Below, piece after piece: positions 7,096-14,171 of a DNA stretch of 14,823 nt (positions are counted from its first letter, which is position 1; each line of letters begins with the position of its first letter). Under the pieces are notes generated by a model, which made no database searches, had not been told where the DNA came from, and worked only from the letters and a program-made list of their open reading frames with translations. A program made the translations under genes and the position numbers. The stretch is from assembly GCA_944349915.1 (NCBI GenBank), contig CALVNU010000011.1, positions 1 to 14,823 on the forward strand. The letters are read 5' to 3'. Origin of the DNA: an uncultured Clostridia bacterium. GTDB lineage: Bacteria > Bacillota > Clostridia > Christensenellales > UBA1242.

Positions 7096-7800
7096 TCACC
7101 TCAAAAAATATTTGTCTAAATAAAATTTTTTCCATGGTTGTTTTGTTTGGTCTGGTGGACAAGCAAACACCATTTTTTGTTTGCTTACAGGATGTTCAAA
7201 CTCAAGTCTACCTGCCCAAAGTGCAAGGTTATACTCTTTTTGTCCATCATCTTTGCCATACTTTTTATCACCAACAAGCGGGCAATTTATTCCTGCAAAT
7301 TGAACTCGAATTTGATGAGAACGACCAGAAATCAATTCAACCTGGCACAAATTTTCATTTTGCTCTGTTTGAAGCACTTTATATTTAAGTTCTGCGCGTT
7401 TTGCACCCACCTGGCTTAAAGGCACAATTTTTACAATATTTTCTTTTTCATCTTTTTTTAGATAATTTACAAGAGTGCCCTCGCGGTCTTTAAGATTGCC
7501 TTGACAAACACAATAATATGTTTTTTTCATCTTTCCATTTTTGATTTGTTCGCCAAGTCTTGAAGATGCTTTTGAAGTTCTGGCAAAAACCATAATTCCA
7601 CCAGTTGGTCTATCAAGTCGATGTACAAGTCCAATGTATGCATCGCCTGGTTTGTTATAACGCACTTTTATATATTCCTTAACCATGGTGAGCATATCTT
7701 TATCCTTTGACTCGTCTGCTTGCGAAGGAATATTTTGCGGTTTGATTGCCACCACAACTTGATTGTCTTCATAAAGAATTTTCAAATCATTTGTATCCAT
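7096..7800 (-). CDS. RluA-family RNA pseudouridine synthase without S4 domain
   Basis: The protein has 234 residues and converts specific uridines in rRNA or tRNA to pseudouridine. The catalytic signature GLVHRLDRPTGGIMVFA is at 57-73, with the catalytic aspartate at 63 (families usually read HRLDxxTSG; here PTGG). Further family marks are VVAIKPQNIPSQ near the N-terminus, SGRSHQIRVQFA (motif III region) and CPLVGDKKYG. It starts directly with the catalytic domain and lacks the N-terminal S4 RNA-binding domain of RluC and RluD, so its target cannot be named; short forms like this are common in Clostridia. GGGTG lies five bases before the ATG. It heads an operon with pepF three bases downstream. 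Confidence 0.93.
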   Translation of the reverse strand: MDTNDLKILYEDNQVVVAIKPQNIPSQADESKDKDMLTMVKEYIKVRYNKPGDAYIGLVHRLDRPTGGIMVFARTSKASSRLGEQIKNGKMKKTYYCVCQGNLKDREGTLVNYLKKDEKENIVKIVPLSQVGAKRAELKYKVLQTEQNENLCQVELISGRSHQIRVQFAGINCPLVGDKKYGKDDGQKEYNLALWAGRLEFEHPVSKQKMVFACPPDQTKQPWKKFYLDKYFLR

Positions 7801-7936
7801 TTTTCACCCTGCTTTTAATTTATAATTTTAATTGTTTTTATCGTTTTGTTTGTTTTTTATAGTTTTTTTGCTTTTTATTTTGAATTTTTTGTGATTTTTA
7901 CAAAATTTTTGCCTAATTTACACACTATTTTATTTC

Positions 7937-7942
7937 ATTATA
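7937..7942 (-). promoter_or_regulatory. Possible -10 box for the rluA-pepF operon
   Basis: A consensus TATAAT occurs on the minus strand 137 bases before the rluA-like ATG, but no good -35 hexamer lies at the right distance (TTAAAG at 18 bp is the best). The rest of 7801-7990 is very AT-rich and holds no gene that I can support. The call is weak. Confidence 0.3.
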
Positions 7943-7999
7943 AATATTTTTACAAATTAACTTTAAATTTGCTCCCGGTGTATAAGCAATTGATGACTA

Positions 8000-8084
8000 G
8001 CCTGGTGATGCAGAGTGCAAAAGCACTCTAAATTCGTAAGAATTTTAAAAATTTTATGAAATAAAATTTTTTGCATCACCAGGC
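8000..8084. repeat. Cloverleaf-shaped nested inverted repeat (element 2)
   Basis: Outer arms GCCTGGTGATGCA (8000-8012) and TGCATCACCAGGC (8072-8084) form a perfect 13-bp stem. Inside are three perfect hairpins: 8013-8028 (GAGTGC, loop AAAA), 8030-8045 (AAATTC, loop GTAA, a GNRA-type loop) and 8047-8071 (11-bp A/T stem, loop GAA). Only two T residues (8029, 8046) and the loops stay unpaired, so all 85 nt fold around a four-way junction. The right arm overlaps a 10-base palindrome CAGGCGCCTG (8080-8089). It sits 10 bases beyond the methyltransferase stop and about 200 bases before the rluA-like start. It has the same topology as the element at 738-850, with no obvious sequence identity. Confidence 0.85.
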
Positions 8085-8094
8085 GCCTGCCAAA

Positions 8095-8937
8095 CTAAAA
8101 AACCTTAATTCCTCTTGCTCCACACGGCAAAACAAGTCCATCTTGAGATGGCAGTCCAATTTCATCTGCATCAATGCCACCTTTGCCAAAACATAAAGTC
8201 AAAATATTGTTAAGCACTCCTGGTTGCAGACCTGTTGTATAGGAAGATATAAGCACAAAAAGCGGTTTGTCCGACAACACTTTTTTGGTAAGACAAACAA
8301 AATCAAACAGGTCGTCTTCCAGTTTCCAAGTCTGCCCATTGCCTCCTCGTCCATAACTTGGTGGGTCCATAATGATTGCATCATAACTGTTTCCGCGCCT
8401 TATCTCTCTTTCAATAAATTTTTTGCAATCATCCACCAAAAATCTTATATTGTCGATACCGTTTAATTTCGCATTTTGTTTTGCAAGTTCCACCATTCCC
8501 TTGCTTGCATCAACATGTGTAACATCTGCACCTCTTTTTGCACAAACAACGCTTGCTGCGCCAGAGTAGGCAAAAAGGTTTAAAACTTTGATTTTTCTGT
8601 TTGCGTTTTTCAATAACTGCGAAATATCACTCCAGTTGACTGCTTGTTCTGGAAAAAGTCCTGTATGTTTAAACCCCATAGGTTTAACAATAAATTTCAA
8701 ATCTTTCCAAGAAATCGTCCACTGCTCTGGAAGTTTGCTGTTAAACTGCCATTGTCCACCCCCTTGATTTGAGCGTCTATAAATAGCGTCAATCTTGCAA
8801 ATTTTTTCCAAATCATTACTTTTCCAAATAACTTGTGGGTCTGGTCTTAAAAGCACATAATCTCCCCACCTTTCAAGTTTTTCGCCTTGGCTTGAAGATA
8901 AAACTTGATATTCTTTCCAATCTTTTGCAATTTTCAT
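8095..8937 (-). CDS. Class I SAM-dependent methyltransferase (RlmI/COG1092-like)
   Basis: The protein has 280 residues. The C-terminal two thirds are a Rossmann-type methyltransferase: motif I LNLFAYSGAASV at 119-130, the acidic residue of motif II in THVDAS (Asp143), NGIDNIRFLVDD at 159-170, and the motif IV DPPSYGRG at 191-198. The N-terminal part (DYVLLRPDPQVIW ... HTGLFPEQAVNW) is typical of the Methyltrans_SAM group (PF10672) related to the 23S rRNA m5C methyltransferase RlmI. There is no N-terminal PUA domain, so the target is uncertain; rRNA is the likeliest substrate. AGAGGAAA lies just before the ATG. It ends with UAG at the expected C-terminus. Confidence 0.9.
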   Translation of the reverse strand: MKIAKDWKEYQVLSSSQGEKLERWGDYVLLRPDPQVIWKSNDLEKICKIDAIYRRSNQGGGQWQFNSKLPEQWTISWKDLKFIVKPMGFKHTGLFPEQAVNWSDISQLLKNANRKIKVLNLFAYSGAASVVCAKRGADVTHVDASKGMVELAKQNAKLNGIDNIRFLVDDCKKFIEREIRRGNSYDAIIMDPPSYGRGGNGQTWKLEDDLFDFVCLTKKVLSDKPLFVLISSYTTGLQPGVLNNILTLCFGKGGIDADEIGLPSQDGLVLPCGARGIKVF

Positions 8938-8953
8938 AGTTTCCTCTTGATAA

Positions 8954-8982
8954 AGTATAACAAAAAGACAACTTTATTGCAA
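8954..8982 (-). promoter_or_regulatory. Promoter of the methyltransferase gene, embedded in the ileS terminator
   Basis: The minus strand reads TTGCAA (8982-8977), a 17-bp spacer, then TATACT (8959-8954). The -35 falls in the loop of the ileS terminator hairpin and the spacer spans its descending arm. The start point would be near 8947, leaving a leader of about ten bases that is nearly all Shine-Dalgarno. Confidence 0.5.
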
Positions 8983-9000
8983 GCGTTATAAAGTTGTCTT
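8962..9000 (-). terminator. Terminator after ileS
   Basis: A perfect 13-bp stem (8965-8977 with 8988-9000; AAGACAACTTTAT on each arm) with a 10-base loop is followed on the minus strand by TTTTT (8966-8962). It begins about 20 bases past the ileS stop. Confidence 0.85.
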
Positions 9001-9021
9001 GAAGTTATTTTTAATTTTTTA

Positions 9022-12000
9022 TCAAACTTTGGTGATAAAAATCGACAATTGTGGCTGTCCACTCATAGAAGTTGAAAATTCTCCCTTTTCACCTTTTTCA
9101 ATCTTATCGGCAAGCAAGGTTTTTGAAAGTTCTTGCTTTTTGCTGGTGATAAGATTGATATATTGTTCATCACCTTTCAATTCTATCAAAATGTGGTCGG
9201 TAACATTCAATCCGCTATCCTTTCGAAGATTTTGAACTTTTGAAACAAACTCATTAATATTGCCCTTTTCAATCAAATCCTCTGTCAAGGTGGTGTCAAG
9301 CACAACTGTGATTTTTCCATTACTTGAAGAAGAAAACCCTTCTTTGTTTACCAAAGTTATCAAAAGGTCATCTTTAGAGATGTCAATATTTTGACCATCA
9401 ACATCAAAACTTACAGCCTCTCCTGCGCGAACTTTTGAAACAATTTCATTTGCGTTTGATTTTTCCAAAAATTCACGAATTTTTGCCAAATATTTGCCAT
9501 ATTTTGGTCCTAAAGTTTTAAGTTGTGGCTTTAATGAATATGAAACAAATTCATCGGCATTGTGCAAAATTTGCAAATCTTCAACATTAAGTTCGTCTTT
9601 GATAAGTGAAATCAACTCATCATTCAACACAAGATTTTCACTCGCACAGACAATAACCTTTGAAAGTGGTTGACGATTTTTAACTCCGCTTGTATTTCGG
9701 CAAATTCTTCCATTTTCAACAATTTCAAGCACTTTGTCCATGCCTTCGTTTAAAGAAATGTCAATCATGCTCTCATCTGCAATAGGAAAAGATGCAAAAT
9801 GCACACTTATAGGTGCAGTTTTATCTAAACTACGAACAAGATTTTGATAAATTTCTTCCGAAATGTAAGGCACAAAAGGTGCAATAACCTTGCTTAAACC
9901 AACCAAAACTTCATAAAGAGTTTTATATGCAGCAATCTTATCATCGCTTTGCTCACTACCCCAAAATCTTTCACGAGAGCGTCTTACATACCAGTTTGAA
10001 AGTTTATCAACAAAAGCGGAGATCTCTCTTGCTGGAGTTTGCATGTCATATCTTTCAAGGCAGTCGTCAACAAGTTTGATAAGCGCATTAAAATCCGACA
10101 AAAGCCATCTGTCCAGGAAAGATAGTTTGCAAGACTTAAGGTCTATCTTGCTTGGGTCGATTTGGTCAATCTCTGCATAAAGCACATAGAAGTAATAAAC
10201 ATTCCAAAGCGTACCCATAAATTTGCGTTGCAGGTCAACAAGATTATCTTCAATAAAAGGCAAACCTTGCGCTGGATTGCAACTTGTAAAGAAATACCAT
10301 CTAACGCCATCTGCTCCATATTTATTTAAAACATCCCATGGGTCAACACCATTACCAAGGCTTTTGCTCATTTTAAGCCCATGTTTATCAAGCACAAGCC
10401 CCAAAACATTGCATGCCTTGTAAGGTGCTTTGCCAAAAACTGCTGTATTGACGGTTAGAAGAGTATAGAACCACCCTCTAGTTTGGTCAATAGCCTCGCT
10501 TATATAATCTGCCACAAAAGCCTTTTCAAATATATCTTTATTTTCAAAAGGATAATGATATTGTGCAAAAGGCATTGCTCCGCTGTCAAACCAGCAATCC
10601 ATAACTTCAGGTGTGCGGTGCATAATCTTCCCGCATTCTGGACAGGTCATAGTAAGTTTGTCAAGACTTGGTTTATGCAAATCTATATCTGCTTTCGCCC
10701 CTGTTTTTTCTACCAATTCTTTAACAGAGCCAATAACATGAATATGCCCATTTTCACACACCCAGAAAGGAAGAGGCGTTCCCCAGAAGCGATTTCTTGA
10801 AATATTCCAATCAATGTTGTTTGCCAAGAAATTGCCCATCCTGCCGTTTTTGATATGGTCAGGTATCCAATTGATTTGTTGATTGTTGTCCACAAGTTGT
10901 TGCTTGATTGCTGTAGTTTTTACAAACCATGCATCCTGGGCATAATAGAGAAGTGGGCTTTTACACCTCCAGCAATGTGGATAAGAGTGTTCAAAAGGCA
11001 TAACTTTAAACATTTTGTCCTCTGCCTCAAGTTTTTTAATGATAGGTTTATCGGCATCTTTGACGAACATGCCTTTAAACTCTGTCTCCTCACTCATTTG
11101 CCCATATTTATCAACAAGTCCAACAAAATCGAGCCCATATTTTTTGCCAACAAGAGCATCGTCTTCACCAAAGGCTGGAGCAATATGAACAATGCCTGTT
11201 CCGTCTGCAGTGGTAACATAGTCATCAACAGTTACAAAATATCCATTCTTCACTTTGTCTATAACATAGTCAAAAAGTGGTTGATATTTTTGAAATTCAA
11301 ATTCCTTCCCCTTTTTGCGATAAACAACTGAATATTCCCCCTCTTCAAACAAAGTTGGAATCAACTTTTCAAGCATGATATAATTTTTGCCATTTGAAGC
11401 AATTTTTGCATAAATTTCATTAGGATTCATACACAGAGCAACATTTGATGGCAATGTCCAAGGTGTTGTGGTCCAAACCAAAAAGTAAGTATTATCTTCT
11501 TCAAGTGATTTGAATTTTACAAACACAGAATTTTCTTTTACAATTTTATAATTGTCGCCATTTTCAAGTTCTGCCTTTGAAAGAGAAGTTCCACATCTTG
11601 GGCAATATGGCACAACTTTGTGGCCTTTGTATATAAGCCCCTTCTCATGCATTTGCTTGAGCGCCCAGAAAATGCTTTCAATATATGAGTTTTGATATGT
11701 TATATAAGGGTTGTCCATATCCACCCAATAGGCAATTTTGTTTGTCAAGTCTTCCCACATAGACTTATATTCCCAAACAGAATTTTTGCAGTGGTCTATA
11801 AACTTATCAACACCATATTTTTCTATGTCTTGCTTGCCATTAAAGCCAAGTTTTTTCTCAACTTCAACTTCAACAGGAAGCCCATGGGTGTCCCAGCCTG
11901 CTTTTCTAAAGATATAGTACCCCTTCATACTTTTAAAGCGTGGAATAACATCTTTCATTGCCCGAGTGAGCACATGACCAATATGAGGTTTTCCATTTGC

Positions 12001-12150
12001 AGTTGGTGGGCCATCATGCAAAACAAAATATTTGCCAGAATCTTTATTTTGTTCTAGCGCTTTTTTAACAATGTTATTTTCCTGCCAAAACTTTGCAATC
12101 TTTTTTTCATTTGCAACAAAATCAAGTTTGCTTTCAACTTTGTTATACAT
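9022..12150 (-). CDS. ileS: Isoleucyl-tRNA synthetase, type 2
   Basis: This class I synthetase joins isoleucine to tRNA-Ile. At 1042 residues it is longer than the bacterial type 1 enzyme (about 930) and fits the eukaryote-like type 2. The nucleotide-binding HIGH motif is at 56-59 in PPTANGKPHIGHV, and KMSKS is at 593-597. The CP1 editing domain (about 200-390) shows WTTTPWTLPSN (226-236) and GTGIVHIAPAFGEDD (317-331). Cysteine pairs at 183/186, 393/396 and 503/506 could bind zinc. NISRNRFWGTPLPFW (449-463) is the type 2 form of the signature that reads WCISRQR in type 1. The anticodon-binding part follows about 650 onward (NWYVRRSRERFW). AAGGAG lies six bases before the ATG. A T-box leader controls it. 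Type 2 enzymes are generally insensitive to mupirocin, which is family knowledge. Confidence 0.98.
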   Translation of the reverse strand: MYNKVESKLDFVANEKKIAKFWQENNIVKKALEQNKDSGKYFVLHDGPPTANGKPHIGHVLTRAMKDVIPRFKSMKGYYIFRKAGWDTHGLPVEVEVEKKLGFNGKQDIEKYGVDKFIDHCKNSVWEYKSMWEDLTNKIAYWVDMDNPYITYQNSYIESIFWALKQMHEKGLIYKGHKVVPYCPRCGTSLSKAELENGDNYKIVKENSVFVKFKSLEEDNTYFLVWTTTPWTLPSNVALCMNPNEIYAKIASNGKNYIMLEKLIPTLFEEGEYSVVYRKKGKEFEFQKYQPLFDYVIDKVKNGYFVTVDDYVTTADGTGIVHIAPAFGEDDALVGKKYGLDFVGLVDKYGQMSEETEFKGMFVKDADKPIIKKLEAEDKMFKVMPFEHSYPHCWRCKSPLLYYAQDAWFVKTTAIKQQLVDNNQQINWIPDHIKNGRMGNFLANNIDWNISRNRFWGTPLPFWVCENGHIHVIGSVKELVEKTGAKADIDLHKPSLDKLTMTCPECGKIMHRTPEVMDCWFDSGAMPFAQYHYPFENKDIFEKAFVADYISEAIDQTRGWFYTLLTVNTAVFGKAPYKACNVLGLVLDKHGLKMSKSLGNGVDPWDVLNKYGADGVRWYFFTSCNPAQGLPFIEDNLVDLQRKFMGTLWNVYYFYVLYAEIDQIDPSKIDLKSCKLSFLDRWLLSDFNALIKLVDDCLERYDMQTPAREISAFVDKLSNWYVRRSRERFWGSEQSDDKIAAYKTLYEVLVGLSKVIAPFVPYISEEIYQNLVRSLDKTAPISVHFASFPIADESMIDISLNEGMDKVLEIVENGRICRNTSGVKNRQPLSKVIVCASENLVLNDELISLIKDELNVEDLQILHNADEFVSYSLKPQLKTLGPKYGKYLAKIREFLEKSNANEIVSKVRAGEAVSFDVDGQNIDISKDDLLITLVNKEGFSSSSNGKITVVLDTTLTEDLIEKGNINEFVSKVQNLRKDSGLNVTDHILIELKGDEQYINLITSKKQELSKTLLADKIEKGEKGEFSTSMSGQPQLSIFITKV

Positions 12151-12179
12151 AAACTCTCCTTTTTAGTGATTTTTATATT

Positions 12180-12424
12180 AAAAAAGCCCAAAAAGTTACA
12201 AGAACCTTTAGGCCAACCACTTGTAAACTTTATTTAGCGGGCAGACACCCACCTCTTCTATAACGGGAAGACCCGACAAAATCTACTTAAAGCAAATTGC
12301 TTGTTCGACCTTGTAACTCCAAAAGTGATAACAACTTAAACCCCACCGTTGTCTTACACCAACCGACAACTCTCTAATGCTAGGAAACTTTTAAGTGTCT
12401 TGTCTTTTATCATCGTTTTTTATT
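12180..12424 (-). promoter_or_regulatory. T-box riboswitch leader of ileS (Ile, AUC specifier)
   Basis: Reading the minus strand 5' to 3', the base of Stem I pairs AAAAG with CTTTT, and ACTTAAA with TTTAAGT, around an internal loop that holds the specifier ATC (12329-12327) followed by A. The distal part has the conserved AGAGAG and a hairpin GTTGTC/GACAAC with loop GGTTGGTGTAA. Small hairpins follow (AAGCAA/TTGCTT near 12290-12303; CGGG-TCTT-CCCG at 12275-12264). The T-box/antiterminator segment is 12254-12237, AGGTGGGTGTCTGCCCGC, which departs from the usual AGGGTGGNACCGCG. The terminator pairs 12231-12220 with 12202-12191, adds GCCC (12242-12239) with GGGC (12189-12186), and ends in six T residues (12185-12180). 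The shared GCCC makes the two folds exclusive. Uncharged tRNA-Ile would favour readthrough into ileS. Confidence 0.92.
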
Positions 12425-12430
12425 TTTTTT

Positions 12431-12459
12431 ATTAAAACACAATCTTTTATAAAAGTCAA
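12431..12459 (-). promoter_or_regulatory. ileS: Promoter of the ileS T-box transcript
   Basis: The minus strand reads TTGACT (12459-12454), a 17-bp spacer, and TTTAAT (12436-12431). Transcription would begin near 12424, just before the base of the T-box Stem I. Confidence 0.75.
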
Positions 12460-12479
12460 GCAAATTAAAGAAAAAGCGG

Positions 12480-12518
12480 AAAAATTTGACCAATTCAAAG
12501 TTAACATTTGATTGTCAA
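12480..12518 (-). terminator. Probable terminator after the CBS-domain gene
   Basis: An imperfect palindrome centred on paired GTTAAC sequences (12486-12518; arms TTGAC..AAT.CAAA) is followed on the minus strand by TTTTT (12484-12480). It lies about 60 bases past the CBS gene and 20 bases upstream of the ileS -35. A second hairpin (12544-12552 with 12561-12569, 9 bp) lies between it and the gene but lacks a T run directly after it. Confidence 0.5.
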
Positions 12519-12575
12519 CGGCATAAAAATAAAAATTTGATAGTTTAACTTAATCTTTGGTAAGTTAAAACAAAA

Positions 12576-13298
12576 TCAATAGTTTTCAAGAATTTTGTTT
12601 GCTTCAAGCACATCACCGCCAGTCATAATCGCAACAGGAAGTTGAGAGTGCGAGCCATCTTTGGTAAATAAAATTGCAAGCAACTTGTGATTTTTATCAA
12701 ATTCGTTTAAACATTCTTCAACAGTATAATAAGCAGGCACAACGGAATAATAATTGCTATCCTCAAGTTTGGAAAGCACATCTTCAATTTTGACATTTGA
12801 AAGAAAGACATCGGCTTTGCCACCTGTAATTAAAAACTTTCCAAAGGCATCCAAAATTTTTTGACCGTTAGCAACACCAATAAGTTCTTTATCTCTATAC
12901 ACTGGCAAATTTGAAAAGCCGGTGCTTGCAATGCGCTTGATAACATCTCTCATACTTGTGTCGGCAGAAACTATTGACACCTCACACCTTGCAACAGTTC
13001 CTATAGCCTTTGGCGGAGTGGTGAGCACAGATTCAATATGCTCAATTTTTTCTACAACGCTGTCATGCGGTTCTGCAATCACAATATTTTCATTGTTATT
13101 ATGGATAATTGCATTTCTAAGTCTGCCATAATCAATCAAATCATCTTCATATTTGCGGACAGTATAGTTTAGCGACACCGCTTTACGAATTAATTCAGAA
13201 AAACCCATTGCCCTGTTAAAGCCATAACGCGTTTTTAAAAAATAATCGATATTATTAAAAGCATCTAAAAATCTTTTTGAATTTTTTTCTTTTTCCAT
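12576..13298 (-). CDS. CBS-domain pair protein with an RNxxxH helical N-terminal domain
   Basis: The protein has 240 residues. Residues 1-95 are helical and contain YGRLRNAIIHNN (57-68), in which Arg61 and His66 form an R-x4-H motif like that of HEPN-fold RNases and related helical domains. Residues about 103-155 are a first CBS unit (VSADTSMRDVIKRIAS ... LPVYRDKELIGVANG) and about 169-236 a second, more divergent one (KIEDVLSKLED ... YTVEECLNEFDK ... VAIMTGGDVLE). CBS pairs bind adenine nucleotides and act as regulatory sensors. I do not know a named function. There is no signal peptide or membrane segment, so it should be cytosolic. GAGGAG lies five bases before the ATG. It is divergent from the SRP RNA gene, upstream of the ileS T-box, with its own terminator-like hairpin. 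The HEPN assignment is inference from one motif; the CBS call is firm. Confidence 0.88.
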   Translation of the reverse strand: MEKEKNSKRFLDAFNNIDYFLKTRYGFNRAMGFSELIRKAVSLNYTVRKYEDDLIDYGRLRNAIIHNNNENIVIAEPHDSVVEKIEHIESVLTTPPKAIGTVARCEVSIVSADTSMRDVIKRIASTGFSNLPVYRDKELIGVANGQKILDAFGKFLITGGKADVFLSNVKIEDVLSKLEDSNYYSVVPAYYTVEECLNEFDKNHKLLAILFTKDGSHSQLPVAIMTGGDVLEANKILENY

Positions 13299-13322
13299 AA
13301 ACTCCTCAAACTATATAAAAAA

Positions 13323-13351
13323 AGTATAACATAAACAAGACAAAAGACCAA
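13323..13351 (-). promoter_or_regulatory. Promoter of the CBS-domain gene
   Basis: The minus strand carries a good -10 box TATACT (13328-13323) and a weak -35 TTGGTC (13351-13346) at 17 bp. The start would be near 13316, giving a leader of about 18 bases with the GAGGAG site. Confidence 0.5.
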
Positions 13352-13429
13352 ACAAAAGAAGAAATTTGTCATAAAAAATAGCAAATTTTATAAAAATCTT
13401 GCAAATATAAAATAAAAATGCTAAAAACA

Positions 13430-13458
13430 TTGAAAAAATAAAAAAAATATGTTATCAT
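13430..13458 (+). promoter_or_regulatory. Promoter of the SRP RNA gene
   Basis: TTGAAA (13430-13435), a 17-bp spacer and TATCAT (13453-13458) lie exactly seven bases before the predicted 5' end of the RNA at 13465. Confidence 0.75.
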
Positions 13459-13464
13459 AATTGC

Positions 13465-13733
13465 TGTCAAGCTAGATGGAGAGTTAGCGGTGCTCTGTAA
13501 CCCACAATCCGCTATAGTGGGATTGAACGCTTGCCTAGGTTTAAATAGGTCAAATATGTGCAACTTATATTTGTGGTGAAATTAAGGTCTTATGCAACCA
13601 AAACCCTTGAACCATGTCAGGTCCTGGCGGAAGCATCATTAAGAGGTTATTTTGGTGTGCCATAAGGTTGCTTTAGTGGAGCAAATACCAGTTGAGGCAG
13701 TTGGTTTATTTCTATCAAAGCAAGTGCTTGACA
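13465..13733 (+). ncRNA. ffs: Signal recognition particle RNA, large bacterial type (scr/ffs)
   Basis: This is the RNA core of the SRP, which with Ffh targets nascent membrane and secreted proteins to FtsY and SecYEG. The 269-nt length, and an Alu domain with GTTAGCGGTGCTCTGTAACCC and CAATCCGCTATAG, match the Bacillus subtilis 6S-type scRNA (about 270 nt) rather than the 114-nt E. coli 4.5S RNA. The conserved Ffh-binding hairpin (helix 8) is plain: GAACCATGTCAGGTCC followed by GGAAGCATCATTAAG. The ends TGTCAAGC (13465-13472) and GCTTGACA (13726-13733) are complementary and define the termini. The apical loop reads TGGC (13625-13628), a URRC-type loop in place of the usual GGAA. It has its own promoter and terminator. 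Confidence 0.96.
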
Positions 13734-13741
13734 TGAAAATT

Positions 13742-13768
13742 AAAGCGAGGCAAATGCCCCGCTTTTTT
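13742..13768. terminator. Terminator of the SRP RNA gene, probably bidirectional
   Basis: AAAGCG-A-GGC (13742-13751) pairs with GCC-C-CGCTTT (13756-13765) with one A/C mismatch and loop AAAT, then runs on in T (13763-13768). On the minus strand the same hairpin ends in TTTAATTTT, about 30 bases past the stop of the YtxH-like gene, so it may serve both genes. Confidence 0.8.
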
Positions 13769-13797
13769 GATTATAAGCAAGTTTTATAAAATGTTAT

Positions 13798-14100
13798 TTA
13801 CATATCATTTTTGATTTGATTAACTTTCTTCTCGGCCTTTTTCATGCCTTTCTTTATTTTAGTGCTGGTTTTATCCATGCCTTTTTTGATTTTTGCGCTG
13901 GTTTTATCCATGCCTTTTTTGATTTTTTGTTCGGTTTCATCAATTTTGTCTTCTGCTTTTTGTTCAAGTTTTTTTGCGCCTTGCATAACTTTGCTTTCTC
14001 CCATATCGACATTTTTTTTAAATTCATTTGAATATTTGTAAAGCATTACGCCAGCAATCATTCCCGTTCCAAAGCCAAGAAGAGCAATAAGTTCTTTCAT
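13798..14100 (-). CDS. Small YtxH-like membrane protein with 11-residue repeats
   Basis: I place the start at the ATG at 14100, because AGGAGG (14111-14106) precedes it by five bases; the frame is open 25 codons further to 14175, but that part lacks an SD. The 100-residue product has an N-terminal membrane helix with a glycine-rich face (IALLGFGTGMIAGVMLYKY, 5-23), then a long charged helix that should form a coiled coil or amphipathic rod. Residues 60-92 hold three tandem 11-mers, IKKGMDKTSAK, IKKGMDKTSTK and IKKGMKKAEKK. The layout is that of YtxH-domain proteins (PF12732), small general-stress or envelope proteins of Firmicutes with no defined activity. The gene lies 71 bases after the helical protein gene to its right and may be cotranscribed. 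Confidence 0.78.
   Translation of the reverse strand: MKELIALLGFGTGMIAGVMLYKYSNEFKKNVDMGESKVMQGAKKLEQKAEDKIDETEQKIKKGMDKTSAKIKKGMDKTSTKIKKGMKKAEKKVNQIKNDM
13825..13923 (-). repeat. Three 33-bp tandem repeats inside the YtxH-like gene
   Basis: Three consecutive 33-base units encode the three 11-residue repeats starting with IKKGM. The first two differ at a single amino acid and are nearly identical as DNA, including a shared run ending GGTTTTATCCATGCC on the plus strand; the third is diverged. The repeat is in frame, so unit gain or loss would only lengthen or shorten the helix. Confidence 0.75.
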
Positions 14101-14105
14101 GTTTC

Positions 14106-14111
14106 CCTCCT
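14106..14111 (-). promoter_or_regulatory. Shine-Dalgarno site fixing the YtxH-like start
   Basis: AGGAGG on the minus strand lies five bases before the ATG at 14100. It selects this codon over the upstream TTG-type starts of the same open frame. Confidence 0.75.
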
Positions 14112-14171
14112 CGGCTTTATTATTTGCAAAAAACAAACTTTTATGCAAATATAAAGAGTTTATATCAAATT

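Noticed and set aside
7846..8031. Plus-strand open frame rich in F and Y in the rluA upstream region
   Set aside because: Composition reflects AT-rich intergenic DNA; it has no SD and runs into the palindromic element.
13369..13563. Minus-strand frame over the SRP RNA 5' part
   Set aside because: It is antisense to a firmly identified structured RNA and its promoter, without an SD.
14121..14151. Inverted repeat TATTTGCA ... TGCAAATA as an operator
   Set aside because: Eight-base arms in AT-rich DNA with no clear promoter beside them; chance is plausible, so it is not listed as a feature.
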